The translations under genes and the position numbers were made by a program. Of a stretch of 64,000 nt of DNA, positions 8,500-18,170 are shown in pieces. Under the pieces are notes generated by a model. The model worked only from the letters and a program-made list of their open reading frames with translations. It did no database searches and had not been told where the DNA came from. The stretch is from the NCBI GenBank assembly GCA_021783995.1, contig JAJXTH010000006.1:1-64000 (forward strand). Reading direction: 5' to 3'. Within the stretch, counting starts at the first letter, position 1. Each line of letters begins with the position of its first letter. Source of the stretch: Pseudomonadota bacterium (GTDB lineage: Bacteria > Pseudomonadota > Gammaproteobacteria > Burkholderiales > Gallionellaceae).

Positions 8500-9297
8500 T
8501 TAGCCTTTTAGCGCCGGTGTCAGGTGAGGAGCGATGGTCTGCAAAAGCAGCGGGTGTATGTTCGGATTGCCCGCGCAGATGTGGCCCGTCCTGAGAAATT
8601 TATCTTCACCTGCAAGGTCGCTGACCATGCCGCCAGCCTCGGTGATCATGAGCGTGCCTGCGGCAATGTCCCAGACTTTGAGCCCTGTCTCGAAGAATCC
8701 ATCGTAGCGCCCGGCCGCGACCCATGCAAGGTCGAGCGCTGCGGAGCCGGGTCGGCGCAGCCCCGAGGTTTTTTGCATCAGATCCTTGAAGATGCCGATG
8801 TAGGCATCCATGTGCTCGAAGCGGGTATAGGGAAAGCCGGTGCCGATGAGGCTGTCAGCCAGGTGGATGCGGCGTGTGACGCGCAGCCGCTTGTCATTAA
8901 GGAAGGCGCCTCGCCCGCGCGTTGCGGTATACAGCTCGTTCTTGGTCGGATCGTAGATCACCGCCTGAGTGATGATGCCCTTGTGCTGCAATGCGATGGA
9001 CACCGCGTACTGTGGGACACCGTGAAGGAAATTGGTCGTGCCGTCCAGAGGGTCTATGATCCAGACAAATTCCGATTCGCCGTGAACGCCGCTTTCTTCT
9101 GCTAGAATCGCGTGGTCCGGATAGGCTTCGAGCAGCGTCTCGATGACGGTCTGCTCCGCAGCGCGGTCGACTTCGCTGACGAAATCCGCATGGGACTTCT
9201 TGGTGATGGTGAGGTGATCGACCTTGTCTGCGCTGCGGTGTATCAGGTTTCCGGCGCGGCGAGCGGCCTTCACCGCGATGTTGAGCATGGGATGCAT
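8500..9297 (-). CDS. suhB: Inositol-1-monophosphatase family protein SuhB
   Basis: This 265-residue Mg-dependent phosphatase has the full signature: EES at the first metal site (about 67-69), DPLDGTTNF (about 82-90), and WDIAAG in the C-terminal half. It hydrolyses inositol monophosphate. In E. coli SuhB also joins the rRNA antitermination complex. It is divergent from trmJ with a 21-nt gap, the arrangement known from gammaproteobacteria. The length matches the family (about 267). Confidence 0.95.
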   Translation of the reverse strand: MHPMLNIAVKAARRAGNLIHRSADKVDHLTITKKSHADFVSEVDRAAEQTVIETLLEAYPDHAILAEESGVHGESEFVWIIDPLDGTTNFLHGVPQYAVSIALQHKGIITQAVIYDPTKNELYTATRGRGAFLNDKRLRVTRRIHLADSLIGTGFPYTRFEHMDAYIGIFKDLMQKTSGLRRPGSAALDLAWVAAGRYDGFFETGLKVWDIAAGTLMITEAGGMVSDLAGEDKFLRTGHICAGNPNIHPLLLQTIAPHLTPALKG

Positions 9298-9318
9298 AAG
9301 TGCTTTCTCTAGGATTTA

Positions 9319-10125
9319 ATGAGCGATAGGATCTTGGCTGCGCATTCTAATTGGAATTGGGCTTTGTATAAACAAAATCATTTGAGCAATGTCAGGATCG
9401 TTTTGAGCCACACCACGCATCCCGGTAACATCGGCGCGGCTGCTCGCGCGATGAAGACCATGGGGTTGAAGCATCTTTACCTGATCAATCCCGGCAGATT
9501 TCCCGATCCACAGGCTGTCGCGATGGCGGCCGGCGCCGACGATGTCCTGCAGAATGCGGTCCTGTGCAGCACGATAGACGAGGCGCTTCATGGCGTTGCG
9601 CTGACATTGGGGATGACTGCAAGAACGCGCGACATATCAAGCGAAGTCGCGTGTCCCAGGGATGCGATGCCTAAGCTGCTTCAGCAGGCCACAACGCATC
9701 CCGTGGCATTGCTTTTCGGCACAGAGATGTCCGGGCTTACCAACGAGGAGGCGAGTCGAGCACAGCTTCTGGTAAACATTCCTGCCAGCCCGGATTTCTC
9801 TTCGCTCAATCTGGCTGCGGCCGTGCAGGTGATTGCCTATGAGCTCGCGGTGGCGACTGAAACGTTCCGGCCGGCTGTTCAGGAATTTGAGCCAGCCACG
9901 CATGAGCAGGTTGAAGGGTTGATGGCGCATCTTGAGAAAGCGCTTTATGAAATCGGATTTTTCACGACGCAGAATCCCCAGCGCATGATGCAGCGCCTGC
10001 GACGTCTTTATGGAAGGGCGCGCCTCGAGCCCGACGAGGTGAACATACTGCGAGGCATATTGAGCGTGGCGACCGAGTACAATGGCAAGCTCAGGGCGCG
10101 TTATAGGCAGGAAGAAGATGTTTAG
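9319..10125 (+). CDS. trmJ: tRNA (cytidine/uridine-2'-O-)-methyltransferase TrmJ
   Basis: This SPOUT-family methyltransferase modifies the 2'-OH of tRNA residue 32. Markers are [36 protein letters not shown] and [17 protein letters not shown], which builds the trefoil-knot SAM site. The ATG at 9319 (268 residues, AGGA 4 nt upstream) adds 21 residues compared with E. coli TrmJ. A TTG at 9382 would give the usual 247 residues but lacks a ribosome binding site. The 3' end overlaps cysE by 8 nt. It links suhB to the isc region as in other proteobacteria. Confidence 0.92.
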   Translation: MSDRILAAHSNWNWALYKQNHLSNVRIVLSHTTHPGNIGAAARAMKTMGLKHLYLINPGRFPDPQAVAMAAGADDVLQNAVLCSTIDEALHGVALTLGMTARTRDISSEVACPRDAMPKLLQQATTHPVALLFGTEMSGLTNEEASRAQLLVNIPASPDFSSLNLAAAVQVIAYELAVATETFRPAVQEFEPATHEQVEGLMAHLEKALYEIGFFTTQNPQRMMQRLRRLYGRARLEPDEVNILRGILSVATEYNGKLRARYRQEEDV

Positions 10126-10849
10126 GAATATCAGGGAAGACATTGCCAGCGTATTCGAACGCGATCCGGCGGCGCGCAACACCTTCGAGGTGCTGACCTG
10201 CTATCCTGGGTTGCACGCGCGCATGTTCCACCGTCTTGCTCATTGTCTCTGGCATTCAGGGCTGAAATGGCCTGCCCGCTTCCTGTCCTATCTGGCACGG
10301 GGGCTTACGGGTGTGGAGATACATCCCGGTGCGACCATAGGCAAGCGCTTCTTCATCGATCACGGCATGGGGATAGTCATCGGGGAGACAGCTGAAATCG
10401 GGGATGACGTGACGCTGTATCACGGCGTGACCCTGGGGGGCACTTCCTGGCGGGATGGCAAGCGTCATCCCACGCTCCTTGACGGCGTGGTGGTTGGCGC
10501 AGGCGCGAAGATACTGGGACCCATCACCATAGGCGCAGGGGCTAAGATAGGCTCTAACGCGGTGGTGGTGAAAGACGTGCCGGCAGGATCGACTGCAGTG
10601 GGGATACCGGCTCGCATACTGGATGAGGAGAGAAAGAAATCGACAGGTTTCGATGCGTATGGCATGGGCAACGACCAGAACGATCCGGTTGCAAAGGCCT
10701 TGCATGGGCTGATCGGTCACAGCGTGACAGTGGATCAGCGCATCGATTCCATTTTGCAGCACCTTGAGAAGATGGGCGTGAATGTGCAGGATGAACGTGC
10801 GACTGCCGACAAGTTTGACCCCGGCCACCTGAATAAAATAGTTGATTAA
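10118..10849 (+). CDS. cysE: Serine O-acetyltransferase (short form)
   Basis: This 243-residue enzyme acetylates L-serine, giving O-acetylserine, the precursor of cysteine. The left-handed beta-helix hexapeptide repeats begin at [11 protein letters not shown] and contain the catalytic [11 protein letters not shown] and HGVTLGG. It lacks the long N-terminal domain of E. coli CysE (273 aa), resembling the short form often found beside isc or nif genes. The C-terminal 60 residues (after about 180) are a divergent, probably helical extension. The start is ATG 10118, inside the trmJ end. Supplying cysteine to the following IscS desulfurase fits the location. Confidence 0.92.
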   Translation: MFRNIREDIASVFERDPAARNTFEVLTCYPGLHARMFHRLAHCLWHSGLKWPARFLSYLARGLTGVEIHPGATIGKRFFIDHGMGIVIGETAEIGDDVTLYHGVTLGGTSWRDGKRHPTLLDGVVVGAGAKILGPITIGAGAKIGSNAVVVKDVPAGSTAVGIPARILDEERKKSTGFDAYGMGNDQNDPVAKALHGLIGHSVTVDQRIDSILQHLEKMGVNVQDERATADKFDPGHLNKIVD

Positions 10850-10938
10850 AAAGTTCGGGTATTATACCATTCGTCGTAACGGTGATCCGCAGTGCTGGAT
10901 TGCCAGCTTTGAACGAATTTTAAGGGGCTGCAAATATC

Positions 10939-11394
10939 ATGAGATTGACTACCAAGGGACGTTTTGCTGTGACGGCAATGGTTGATTTGGCGCTGCACGG
11001 CGGGCGCGGCCCGGTCACGCTAGCATCCATCAGCGAGCGCCAGAATATCTCGCTTTCCTATCTGGAGCAATTGTTCGGCAAGTTGCGCCGCAACAACCTG
11101 GTAGAGAGCGTGCGCGGCCCGGGCGGAGGCTATTATCTTGCAAGAACGGCAGGCAAGATAAAGATAGCCGAGATCGTCGTCGCGGTGGACGAGCCGCTGG
11201 ATACCACGCACTGCGCGGAGAAGGGCGATTGCAACGACGGCAAGCCTTGTCTAACGCACAATCTCTGGATGAGTCTGAACGAAAAGATTTTTGCCTACCT
11301 CGATTCCGTCAATCTGCAGCAGCTGGTGGATGGCCAGGCCAGACCCAGTTCCGGCATGACAGCGATATCGATGAACAAGCAGGCGATCAGGTGA
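10939..11394 (+). CDS. iscR: Fe-S cluster assembly transcriptional regulator IscR
   Basis: This 151-residue Rrf2-family repressor has an N-terminal winged helix (MRLTTKGRFAVTAMVDLALH, then SLSYLEQLFGKLRR) and the GPGGGYYLAR wing. The cluster-binding cysteines are in THCAEKGDCNDGKPCLTH (three Cys, about residues 92, 98 and 104). IscR with a [2Fe-2S] cluster represses the isc operon in its own promoter region. The 89-nt leader (10850-10938) contains a TATTAT at 10860-10865 but no convincing -35. AAGGGG precedes the ATG. Confidence 0.95.
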   Translation: MRLTTKGRFAVTAMVDLALHGGRGPVTLASISERQNISLSYLEQLFGKLRRNNLVESVRGPGGGYYLARTAGKIKIAEIVVAVDEPLDTTHCAEKGDCNDGKPCLTHNLWMSLNEKIFAYLDSVNLQQLVDGQARPSSGMTAISMNKQAIR

Positions 11395-11425
11395 TCTGTA
11401 ACCATATTGCGATAGAGAGTTGAAA

Positions 11426-12634
11426 ATGAAATTGCCGATCTACATGGATTATTCAGCGACCACGCCGGTCGACCCGCGCGTCGCGGAAAAAATGATACCT
11501 TACCTGACCGAGAAATTCGGCAATCCGGCCAGCCGTTCCCATGCTTTCGGCTGGGAGGCCGATGAGGCAGTCGAGCGCGCGAGAGAACAGGTGGCCGCCT
11601 TGGTCAATGCCGATGCAAAGGAGATCGTATGGACATCGGGTGCGACTGAATCGAACAACCTGGCGATCAAGGGTGCGGCTCATTTCTATCAGGGCAAGGG
11701 TAAGCACATCGTTACGATGAAGATCGAGCACAAGGCGGTGCTCGATACCGTGCGCGAGCTGGAGCGCGAGGGTTTTTCTGCCACCTATCTCGATCCCGAG
11801 CCAAACGGACTTCTGGACATCGGGAAATTCAAGGCGGCGCTGCAACCGGACACGGTGCTGGTTTCCATCATGCTGGTGAACAACGAGATAGGCGTGATCC
11901 AGGACATCGCGACGATCGGCGAGATATGCCGTGAGCGCGGCATCGTGTTTCACGTCGACGCGGCACAGGCGACAGGCAAGGTGGAGATCGATTTGCAAAA
12001 GCTCAAGGTCGACCTGATGTCGTTTTCGGCACACAAGACCTACGGGCCCAAGGGGATAGGCGCGCTCTACGTGAGGCGCAAGCCGCGCGTGAGGATCGAA
12101 GCGCAGATGCACGGCGGCGGCCACGAGCGGGGCATGCGCTCAGGTACGCTGGCCACGCACCAGATCGTCGGCATGGGCGAGGCATTCCGCATCGCGAAGG
12201 CCGAGATGTCTGCCGAGAACGAGCGCATACGCATGCTGCGCGACCGGCTGCTCAACGGGCTGATGGGCATGGAGGAAGTGCATGTCAACGGCGACATGGA
12301 GCGCCGCGTGCCGCACAACCTCAACTTGAGTTTCAACTTTGTCGAAGGCGAATCGCTGATCATGGCGATCAAGGATGTGGCCGTATCGAGTGGCTCTGCC
12401 TGCACCTCGGCCAGCCTCGAGCCTTCGTATGTGCTGCGCGCGCTGGGACGCAGCGACGAACTCGCGCACAGTTCGATACGCTTCACGGTGGGCCGTTTCA
12501 CCACCGTCGAGGAAGTGGACTACGTGATCTCTCTGATGAAGGGCAAGATCGACAAGCTGCGCGAACTGTCCCCGCTCTGGGAGATGTACAAGGAAGGAAT
12601 CGATTTGAACACCGTGCAGTGGGCTGCACATTAA
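11426..12634 (+). CDS. iscS: Cysteine desulfurase IscS
   Basis: This 402-residue PLP enzyme takes sulfur from cysteine and passes it as persulfide to IscU and to tRNA thiolation. It starts [17 protein letters not shown], the PLP lysine lies in [10 protein letters not shown], and the mobile persulfide cysteine is in [13 protein letters not shown] (about residue 326). The length matches E. coli IscS (404). The start is ATG 11426, with GAGAG upstream; a TTG at 11420 is less likely. A structured 79-nt spacer separates it from iscU. Confidence 0.97.
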   Translation: MKLPIYMDYSATTPVDPRVAEKMIPYLTEKFGNPASRSHAFGWEADEAVERAREQVAALVNADAKEIVWTSGATESNNLAIKGAAHFYQGKGKHIVTMKIEHKAVLDTVRELEREGFSATYLDPEPNGLLDIGKFKAALQPDTVLVSIMLVNNEIGVIQDIATIGEICRERGIVFHVDAAQATGKVEIDLQKLKVDLMSFSAHKTYGPKGIGALYVRRKPRVRIEAQMHGGGHERGMRSGTLATHQIVGMGEAFRIAKAEMSAENERIRMLRDRLLNGLMGMEEVHVNGDMERRVPHNLNLSFNFVEGESLIMAIKDVAVSSGSACTSASLEPSYVLRALGRSDELAHSSIRFTVGRFTTVEEVDYVISLMKGKIDKLRELSPLWEMYKEGIDLNTVQWAAH

Positions 12635-12645
12635 ATAACAGGAGA

Positions 12646-12702
12646 AAGGATTGAGGAGCCAGTCATATCATGGCTTCCCTTGATTCTCAACCTCAAATCC
12701 TT
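12646..12702 (+). promoter_or_regulatory. Stem-loop in the iscS-iscU spacer
   Basis: The left arm AAGGATTGAGGAGCCA (12646-12661) pairs continuously. AGCCA pairs with TGGCT (12671-12675) around a 9-nt loop, and AAGGATTGAGG pairs with CCTCAAATCCTT (12691-12702, one bulged A) after an internal loop. The iscU Shine-Dalgarno (AGGAG, 12703-12707) begins directly at the foot of the stem. Such a structure could stabilise the cut end of the message or gate iscU translation. In E. coli the equivalent junction is where RyhB separates iscR from iscSUA expression. Confidence 0.6.
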
Positions 12703-12713
12703 AGGAGTTGAAA

Positions 12714-13130
12714 ATGGCATACAGCGACAAATTACTGGATCACTATGAAAATCCGCGCAATGTCGGGTCCTTCAGCAAGGACGACGAGGGGCTCGGAACC
12801 GGCATGGTCGGCGCGCCTGCCTGTGGCGACGTGATGAAATTGCAGATCAAGGTCGGCAAGGACGGCATCATCGAGGATGCCAAGTTCAAGACCTATGGCT
12901 GCGGCTCTGCGATTGCGTCGAGCTCGCTCGTGACCGAGTGGGTCAAGGGCAAGACCGTGGATCAGGCGCTGGAGATCAAGAACACACAGATCGCCGAGGA
13001 GCTTGCATTGCCGCCGGTGAAGATACACTGTTCGATACTGGCCGAGGATGCGATCAAGGCGGCCGTGGCGGATTACAAGGCCAAACATGGCGCGAATGTC
13101 GAGACGGCGGCTTGCACTGGAAGCTGCTAG
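12714..13130 (+). CDS. iscU: Fe-S cluster scaffold protein IscU
   Basis: This 138-residue scaffold assembles [2Fe-2S] and [4Fe-4S] clusters from IscS sulfur. Cysteines and the key Asp are present in [24 protein letters not shown], and the HscA recognition loop [15 protein letters not shown]. It begins [18 protein letters not shown], the family start, at ATG 12714, with TAGGAG 6 nt upstream. The C-terminal tail ending ETAACTGSC carries two extra cysteines beyond the usual end. Confidence 0.97.
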   Translation: MAYSDKLLDHYENPRNVGSFSKDDEGLGTGMVGAPACGDVMKLQIKVGKDGIIEDAKFKTYGCGSAIASSSLVTEWVKGKTVDQALEIKNTQIAEELALPPVKIHCSILAEDAIKAAVADYKAKHGANVETAACTGSC

Positions 13131-13143
13131 ACAGGAGGATGAG

Positions 13144-13467
13144 ATGAGCGTGACTCTTTCCGAAGCCGCTGCGAAACATGTGCAGAATTTCATCGCCAAG
13201 CGAGGGCGCGGCATAGGTCTGCGCATCGGCGTGCGCACCAGCGGTTGTTCGGGCATGGCGTACAAACTCGAGTTTGCCGATGCGGCCGACGAAGATGATC
13301 TGGAGTTCGACAGCTTCGGCGTGAAGGTGCTGGTCGATCCCAAGAGCCTGCCTTATATCGACGGCATGGTGCTGGACTATGCGCGCGAGGGTTTGAACGA
13401 GGGATTCAAGTTCAATAATCCGAACGTGAAGGATTCCTGCGGCTGCGGCGAAAGTTTTCAGGTCTGA
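13144..13467 (+). CDS. iscA: A-type Fe-S carrier IscA
   Basis: This 107-residue A-type carrier protein has the invariant three cysteines: one in [17 protein letters not shown] and two in the C-terminal DSCGCGESF. It receives clusters from IscU and delivers them to apoproteins. The ATG at 13144 has an excellent AGGAGG 6 nt upstream, so the longer frame beginning inside iscU is rejected. The stop overlaps the hscB start by 1 nt (TGATG). Confidence 0.96.
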   Translation: MSVTLSEAAAKHVQNFIAKRGRGIGLRIGVRTSGCSGMAYKLEFADAADEDDLEFDSFGVKVLVDPKSLPYIDGMVLDYAREGLNEGFKFNNPNVKDSCGCGESFQV

Positions 13468-13997
13468 TGCTGGACGCCGCAGCAAACCATTTCCAGCTGT
13501 TCGGGCTCGCGCAGTCTTTCAGGCTGGACACGCTACAGCTCGAACAGTCCTTTCGCGCATTACAGGCTGAAGTGCATCCGGACAAGTCCGCCCATCTTTC
13601 AGAAACCGAGCAGCGCCTTGCGATGCAGCGCTCTACGCTGGTGAATGAAGCGTATCAGACCCTGAAGAGTCCGATCAGGCGCGCGCGTTATCTGCTTGCG
13701 CTCAATGGGGTCGATACCCAGGAGGAAACGAACACGGCGATGCCGGTCGACTTCCTGATGAGCCAGATGGAATGGCGCGAGGCGGTCGTCGATGCGCAAC
13801 GATTGCGCGATGTTGTCGCGCTGGATAATCTCGAGTCCAGAATGAAACAGGATACGCGCGAGCTCGAGGAATTGCTTGCGGATAAGATAGATGCGGATCA
13901 CGATCATGAGGGCGCAGCGCTCCTGGTGCGCAAGCTGCGCTTCATGGAAAAGCTTGCGGAAGAAATCGGTTCCGCTTATGACGAAATAGACAACTAG
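13467..13997 (+). CDS. hscB: Fe-S assembly co-chaperone HscB
   Basis: This 176-residue DnaJ-type co-chaperone has an N-terminal J-domain with the HPD motif in LQAEVHPDKSAH (about 36-38) and the NEAYQTLKSPIRRARYLL helix. The C-terminal three-helix bundle, which binds IscU, covers about residues 95-176. It stimulates HscA ATPase to release clusters from IscU. It is translationally coupled to iscA by a 1-nt overlap and lies 35 nt before hscA. Confidence 0.95.
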   Translation: MLDAAANHFQLFGLAQSFRLDTLQLEQSFRALQAEVHPDKSAHLSETEQRLAMQRSTLVNEAYQTLKSPIRRARYLLALNGVDTQEETNTAMPVDFLMSQMEWREAVVDAQRLRDVVALDNLESRMKQDTRELEELLADKIDADHDHEGAALLVRKLRFMEKLAEEIGSAYDEIDN

Positions 13998-14032
13998 CGC
14001 CTGTAGCGGTCAGCTATAAGCCCAAAAAATAA

Positions 14033-15907
14033 ATGGCCCTATTACAAATTTCCGAACCCGGCATGAGCACTGCGCCTCACCAGCATCGCCTGGCAGTGGG
14101 CATAGATCTAGGCACGACCAACTCTCTGGTGGCTTCCGTACGCAATGGCATCAGCGTGGTGCTGAACGACGAGCACGGGCGTGCGATGTTGCCTTCCGTG
14201 GTGCGCTATTTTGCCGATGGCAGCGCGATCGTGGGCGATGCCGCGCAGGCATTGCAGAGCGAAGATCCGGCCAATACCATCGTGTCGGTCAAACGTTTCA
14301 TGGGTAGAGGTTTGTCCGACGTGGGCGATATCAGTCAGCTTCCCTACCTTTTCGCTGGCGAAGGGCAAGGCATGGTGCAGTTACGCACCGTGGCAGGGGT
14401 CAGGAGCCCGGTCGAAATATCTGCGGAAATACTCAAGGTCTTGCGCATCCGTGCCGAAGCTTCTCTGGGCGGAGATCTGGTGGGAGCCGTGATCACGGTG
14501 CCAGCCTATTTCGACGATGCGCAGCGACAGGCGACCAAGGATGCCGCAAAGCTTGCCGGCATCAACGTGCTGAGGTTGTTGAACGAGCCGACTGCGGCGG
14601 CAATCGCCTACGGGCTGGACAATGCTTCAGAAGGCGTATATGCAGTCTACGATCTGGGGGGCGGGACATTCGACATTTCGATTTTGAGGCTGTCCCGCGG
14701 CGTGTTCGAGGTGCTCGCTGCAAACGGCGACTCTGCGCTGGGCGGGGACGATTTCGATCAGCGCATCTATTGCTGGATACTGGAGAAGAATCAGCTCTCG
14801 GCGCTCAATCCCAAGGACACGCGCCTGCTTCTGACCATGGCCCGTGCCGCCAAGGAGCAGCTCACCGAGCATGACGAGGCCCGCATCACTGCAGTCCTTT
14901 CTAGCGGCGAGGTCGTAGATAATGTGCTGACTCTTGCAGAATTCGAGAGCATGTCGAAGAATCTGATACAGCGCACACTGCAGCCATTGCGGCGCGCGCT
15001 GCGCGATGCGAAACTCTCCGTCGATGACGTCAAGGGCGTGGTGATGGTGGGTGGAGCGACGCGCATGCCGCAGGTGCAGCGCGCTGTGGGCGAATTCTTC
15101 GGTCAGACACCGCTGACCAATCTCGACCCAGACAAGGTGGTGGCACTGGGCGCTGCAATTCAGGCCAATCTGCTGGCGGGGAATCAGGGCGGGGATGACT
15201 GGCTGCTGCTCGATGTGATCCCGCTCTCTTTGGGTCTGGAGACCGTGGGCGGGCTGGTCGAGAAAATCATTCCCAGGAACAGCACGATACCGACTGCGCG
15301 CGCCCAGGAATTCACCACCTACAAGGATGGTCAGACCGCGATGAGCCTGCATGTGGTGCAGGGCGAGCGCGAGCTGGTGGCAGATTGCCGATCGCTTGCG
15401 AAGTTCGAATTGCGCGGCATTCCGCCCATGGTGGCAGGCGCTGCGCGCATACGCGTGACCTTCCAGGTGGATGCGGACGGCCTGCTCAGCGTGATGGCGC
15501 GCGAGATGAGCTCAGGTGTAGAGGCAGCGATCGAGGTGAAGCCATCCTATGGGCTTAGCGATGCGGAGATCGCGCGCATGCTGCAGGATTCCACTCAGCA
15601 CGCAAAGGACGACATGCAGGCGCGCGCGCTGCGCGAGCAGCAGACGGAGGCGAATCAGCTGATTGATGCGGTGCGCCATGCGTTAGACCTGGATGGAGAG
15701 CTGCTGGATCAGAGTCAGCGCGCGCAGATCGATGCGCAGATCGATGCGCTTGCGGATGCACTCTCATCCCAGGATCACATGGTCATCAAACGCGCCATCA
15801 CGGCATTGAACGAAGCGACCGTCAGTTTCGCGCAGCTGCGAATGGACAAGAGCGTGAAGCGGGCGCTGGCGGGCAAAAATATATCCGATCTGGAGATCAA
15901 ACAATGA
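14033..15907 (+). CDS. hscA: Hsp70-type chaperone HscA
   Basis: This 624-residue specialised Hsp70 acts with HscB on IscU. Its nucleotide-binding domain contains [14 protein letters not shown] (about 22-35), [30 protein letters not shown] and [11 protein letters not shown]. The substrate domain begins after about residue 390. The C-terminal lid is intact but shorter than in DnaK and lacks the EEVD-like end. The 3' end overlaps fdx by 4 nt (ATGA). The start at ATG 14033 adds a short N-terminal tail; an ATG at 14063 (MSTAPHQ) is possible. Confidence 0.95.
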   Translation: MALLQISEPGMSTAPHQHRLAVGIDLGTTNSLVASVRNGISVVLNDEHGRAMLPSVVRYFADGSAIVGDAAQALQSEDPANTIVSVKRFMGRGLSDVGDISQLPYLFAGEGQGMVQLRTVAGVRSPVEISAEILKVLRIRAEASLGGDLVGAVITVPAYFDDAQRQATKDAAKLAGINVLRLLNEPTAAAIAYGLDNASEGVYAVYDLGGGTFDISILRLSRGVFEVLAANGDSALGGDDFDQRIYCWILEKNQLSALNPKDTRLLLTMARAAKEQLTEHDEARITAVLSSGEVVDNVLTLAEFESMSKNLIQRTLQPLRRALRDAKLSVDDVKGVVMVGGATRMPQVQRAVGEFFGQTPLTNLDPDKVVALGAAIQANLLAGNQGGDDWLLLDVIPLSLGLETVGGLVEKIIPRNSTIPTARAQEFTTYKDGQTAMSLHVVQGERELVADCRSLAKFELRGIPPMVAGAARIRVTFQVDADGLLSVMAREMSSGVEAAIEVKPSYGLSDAEIARMLQDSTQHAKDDMQARALREQQTEANQLIDAVRHALDLDGELLDQSQRAQIDAQIDALADALSSQDHMVIKRAITALNEATVSFAQLRMDKSVKRALAGKNISDLEIKQ

Positions 15908-16239
15908 CGCAAATCATCGTATTGCCGCACGAGGAGCTCTGCCCCAATGGGGCGCTCTTCAATGTCGACCCCGGCATTTCCATCTGCGATGCGCTGTTGC
16001 AAAACGGCATCGAGATCGAACATGCCTGCGAGAAATCCTGCGCCTGTACCACTTGCCACGTCATTCTGCGAGAGGGATACGGTTCACTCGTGCCTGCGGA
16101 AGAGACCGAGGACGATCTGCTGGACAAGGCATGGGGGCTGGAACCCACTTCTCGTCTTTCCTGTCAGGCAATGGTCACGGATGCAGACCTAGTCGTCGAG
16201 ATACCCAAGTACACCATCAACATGGTCAAGGAGGGCTGA
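15904..16239 (+). CDS. fdx: ISC-type [2Fe-2S] ferredoxin
   Basis: This 111-residue adrenodoxin-type ferredoxin donates electrons during cluster assembly. Cluster ligands are in [10 protein letters not shown] (Cys42, Cys48 and Cys51 by the C-x5-C-x2-C spacing), with the fourth in RLSCQAMV (about residue 86). An extra Cys46 lies between the first two, as is normal for ISC ferredoxins. It is coupled to hscA by a 4-nt overlap and to iscX by a 1-nt gap. Confidence 0.96.
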   Translation: MTQIIVLPHEELCPNGALFNVDPGISICDALLQNGIEIEHACEKSCACTTCHVILREGYGSLVPAEETEDDLLDKAWGLEPTSRLSCQAMVTDADLVVEIPKYTINMVKEG

Positions 16240-16240
16240 C

Positions 16241-16435
16241 ATGAAGTGGACTGACGTGCGCGATATCGCAATCGCCTTGAGCGAAAAATATCCCGAGTTC
16301 GACCCGCGCACCGTGCGCTTTGTCGATCTGCATAACTGGGTGGTGGGTCTCGATGGCTTCGACGACGACCATGGCCGCGGAGGCGAGAAAGTGCTGGAAG
16401 CGATACAGGCGAACTGGATAGACGAGGCGGACTAG
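16241..16435 (+). CDS. iscX: IscX (YfhJ) Fe-S assembly modulator
   Basis: This 64-residue acidic protein has the IscX pattern: MKWTDVRDIAIALSEKYPEFDPRTVRFVDLHNWV, followed by the DFDDD-like acidic stretch GFDDDHG and a C-terminus ending ANWIDEAD. IscX binds IscS and iron, competing with CyaY to tune cluster formation. It closes the isc operon. Confidence 0.95.
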   Translation: MKWTDVRDIAIALSEKYPEFDPRTVRFVDLHNWVVGLDGFDDDHGRGGEKVLEAIQANWIDEAD

Positions 16436-16440
16436 CACGC

Positions 16441-16446
16441 TATAAT
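16441..16446 (+). promoter_or_regulatory. Candidate -10 box for dsbB
   Basis: A perfect TATAAT (GCTATAATGCGGCC) lies 3 nt after the iscX stop and 30 nt before the dsbB ATG. The -35 region falls inside iscX and is weak. It suggests that dsbB has its own promoter instead of being only an isc read-through gene. Confidence 0.5.
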
Positions 16447-16476
16447 GCGGCCTTTTCCCTGGTGTAGAGGTTGATT

Positions 16477-16980
16477 ATGGCAAGACTCTGGAAGCGCATT
16501 CGCAACAGCTGGCTGTATCTGGCTGGATTCCTGTTCTCAAGCTCGCTCATTGGCTTTGCGCTCTATCTGCAGTATGTCAAACACGAAGATCCCTGTCCGC
16601 TGTGCATGGTGCAGCGCGTGATCTTCATCGCCATGCTGGTGCTGTTCCTGATCGCAGCAACCCATGGTCCCAAGAGAACGGGAGAGCGCATCTACGCCGT
16701 GCTGATCAGTCTCTTTGCGATGTTGGGCATTGCAGTTGCGGGTCGCCATATCTGGATACAGCATCTTCCCAAGGATCAGGTGCCAGCCTGCGGCCCTGGG
16801 CTGGATTACATGCTGGAAACCATGCCGATGTCCAATGTGCTGAAATCCTTGATGCACGGATCGGGCGAATGCGCAGAGAAAGGCTGGACTTTCCTGGCGC
16901 TCAACATTCCAGAATGGTCGCTCCTGTGTTATCTGGCGCTCGGTTTCTGGGGGGTGCTGATCGCGGCGAGGGGAAAGTGA
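16477..16980 (+). CDS. dsbB: Disulfide bond formation protein DsbB
   Basis: This 167-residue inner-membrane protein reoxidises DsbA and passes electrons to quinones. The first active-site pair is in EDPCPLCMVQR (about 36-42). The second pair is in the periplasmic loop: one in VPACGPGL (about 107) and one in GSGECAEKGW (about 130). Four hydrophobic segments are visible, near residues 14-32, 44-60, 69-87 and 140-162. ATG 16477 with AGAGG upstream is preferred over TTG 16471. Confidence 0.94.
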   Translation: MARLWKRIRNSWLYLAGFLFSSSLIGFALYLQYVKHEDPCPLCMVQRVIFIAMLVLFLIAATHGPKRTGERIYAVLISLFAMLGIAVAGRHIWIQHLPKDQVPACGPGLDYMLETMPMSNVLKSLMHGSGECAEKGWTFLALNIPEWSLLCYLALGFWGVLIAARGK

Positions 16981-17106
16981 TCAAACTTATTCTGAATTAA
17001 CTACACCAACGCTTGTCATAACCCCGCCTGATGTGAGGGTACCCCAAAGCCTAGTGCGACGGCTGCCTTGAGCAGGAGATCAGAACTTGAACGAAAAGCG
17101 TTTTTA

Positions 17107-17928
17107 ATGGACAGCCCCGAAACGGATGACGCATCCTGGGATCGCCCTGAGAAGGATCCCTTTATCGAATTCAGAATCAGGCGTAATACGCTGATTGCAT
17201 TTCTTGTCTCGCTTCTTTTACACCTCGTGGTTCTGTTTGCTGTCGTCTCCAGAAAGCCGGTGGAAGCGGGCATCAATCTGCCGCCTCAGCCTCTGAGCGT
17301 GAGGATAGTGAATCTGCCCGCAAAGAAGCATATCATTGCGCTGAAGGAAGATCAGCCCAAACCGCAAAAGGCCGCAGTAAAACTGCCCAAACCCAAGGTC
17401 ATCGCGGTGCAGAAACAGGAAGCGCCGCATCCGGCATTCAAGGCGCCGGAGCCTGGCGCGCCGACCGATCTGATGTCCTACGTCAAGGCCAAGAGGCAGC
17501 AAGCGCAGGCGCAGGAGGATGAAGCCGCTAGGGAAAACGCCGCTGCCCAGGGGCCGTCGGCGGATCAGATCAGGGATCAAATCATCAAGCGCAATCTGCA
17601 ACACCACGGCACCAACGGCATTTTCCAGATACGATGGATTTCAGGAAGTACGGCTGAATTCAGCTTCAGGGGCTGGAAGAACGACTACAACAACTCCAGA
17701 CTCGAGCTCATTGATGTGAAGGCGGGTCCTGACGGGAACATCGATCGTGCGATCGTCAAGGCGATGATCCAGATCATCAGGCGCGAATACAAGGGTTATT
17801 TCAATTGGGAATCCGAGCGCCTGGGGCGCGTCATTGTTCTGTCAGCCAAGCCGGAGGACAATGCGGGGCTCGAGGATTTCATGATGCAGGAGTTCTTCAG
17901 CGGCCAGGGCTATTACCAGCGACCCTAG
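17107..17928 (+). CDS. TonB-like membrane-anchored protein of unknown function
   Basis: This 273-residue protein has the architecture of an energy transducer. It has a short cytoplasmic start, one transmembrane helix (about 28-50, LIAFLVSLLLHLVVLFAVV), and a Pro/Lys-rich periplasmic linker (about 55-140). A C-terminal domain follows (GIFQIRWISGSTAEFSFRGW onward, ending DFMMQEFFSGQGYYQRP). That domain is not a recognisable TonB C-terminal fold; I recall similar proteins in Betaproteobacteria, annotated only as hypothetical. No exbB/exbD lies nearby. The start is ATG 17107; a TTG at 17068 would add 13 residues. Neither has a good ribosome binding site. The 16981-17106 gap holds nothing clear. 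Confidence 0.7.
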   Translation: MDSPETDDASWDRPEKDPFIEFRIRRNTLIAFLVSLLLHLVVLFAVVSRKPVEAGINLPPQPLSVRIVNLPAKKHIIALKEDQPKPQKAAVKLPKPKVIAVQKQEAPHPAFKAPEPGAPTDLMSYVKAKRQQAQAQEDEAARENAAAQGPSADQIRDQIIKRNLQHHGTNGIFQIRWISGSTAEFSFRGWKNDYNNSRLELIDVKAGPDGNIDRAIVKAMIQIIRREYKGYFNWESERLGRVIVLSAKPEDNAGLEDFMMQEFFSGQGYYQRP

Positions 17929-18155
17929 GCAAGCTCAGCTCCCCCGGCAAGCAAGCCGGCGCATTCTGTCCCCAGTTCCTTCAAGGCGCGCGCTTTATAT
18001 TCCGCGCATTCTTGCTGGCTTAACACATCCTTCCAGCTGCCATTGGTCCCTTTGTTGATGAAGGTTTCGGCGCCGCCATCCCAGAAAGCGCCTCCCAGCG
18101 GTACGCTTTTCGTCGCGTTTTTTTTCATCCAGTCAAACGAACATACAGGCTCCAC
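17925..18155 (-). pseudogene. Remnant of a sulfotransferase gene (C-terminal fragment only)
   Basis: The 76-codon frame reads FDWMKKNA, GGAFWDGGAETFINKGT, NGSWKDVLSQQE, then KALKELGTECAGLLAG. This is the C-terminal end of cytosolic-type sulfotransferases, in particular the F-x-(N/R)-KG-x-x-G-x-W-K PAPS-binding segment. The other roughly 200 residues, including the 5' PAPS loop, are absent; an in-frame TGA lies about nine codons before the first conserved residue. It begins 15 nt after the nrdJ stop with no ribosome binding site and overlaps the convergent TonB-like gene by 4 nt. I read it as a truncated relic. Confidence 0.65.
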
Positions 18156-18170
18156 ACCACAAACCGGATT

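Noticed and set aside
8484..8510. AGGCT...AGCCTTTT mini-hairpin at the suhB end
   Set aside because: The stem is only 5 bp and the T tract is on the wrong strand for suhB.
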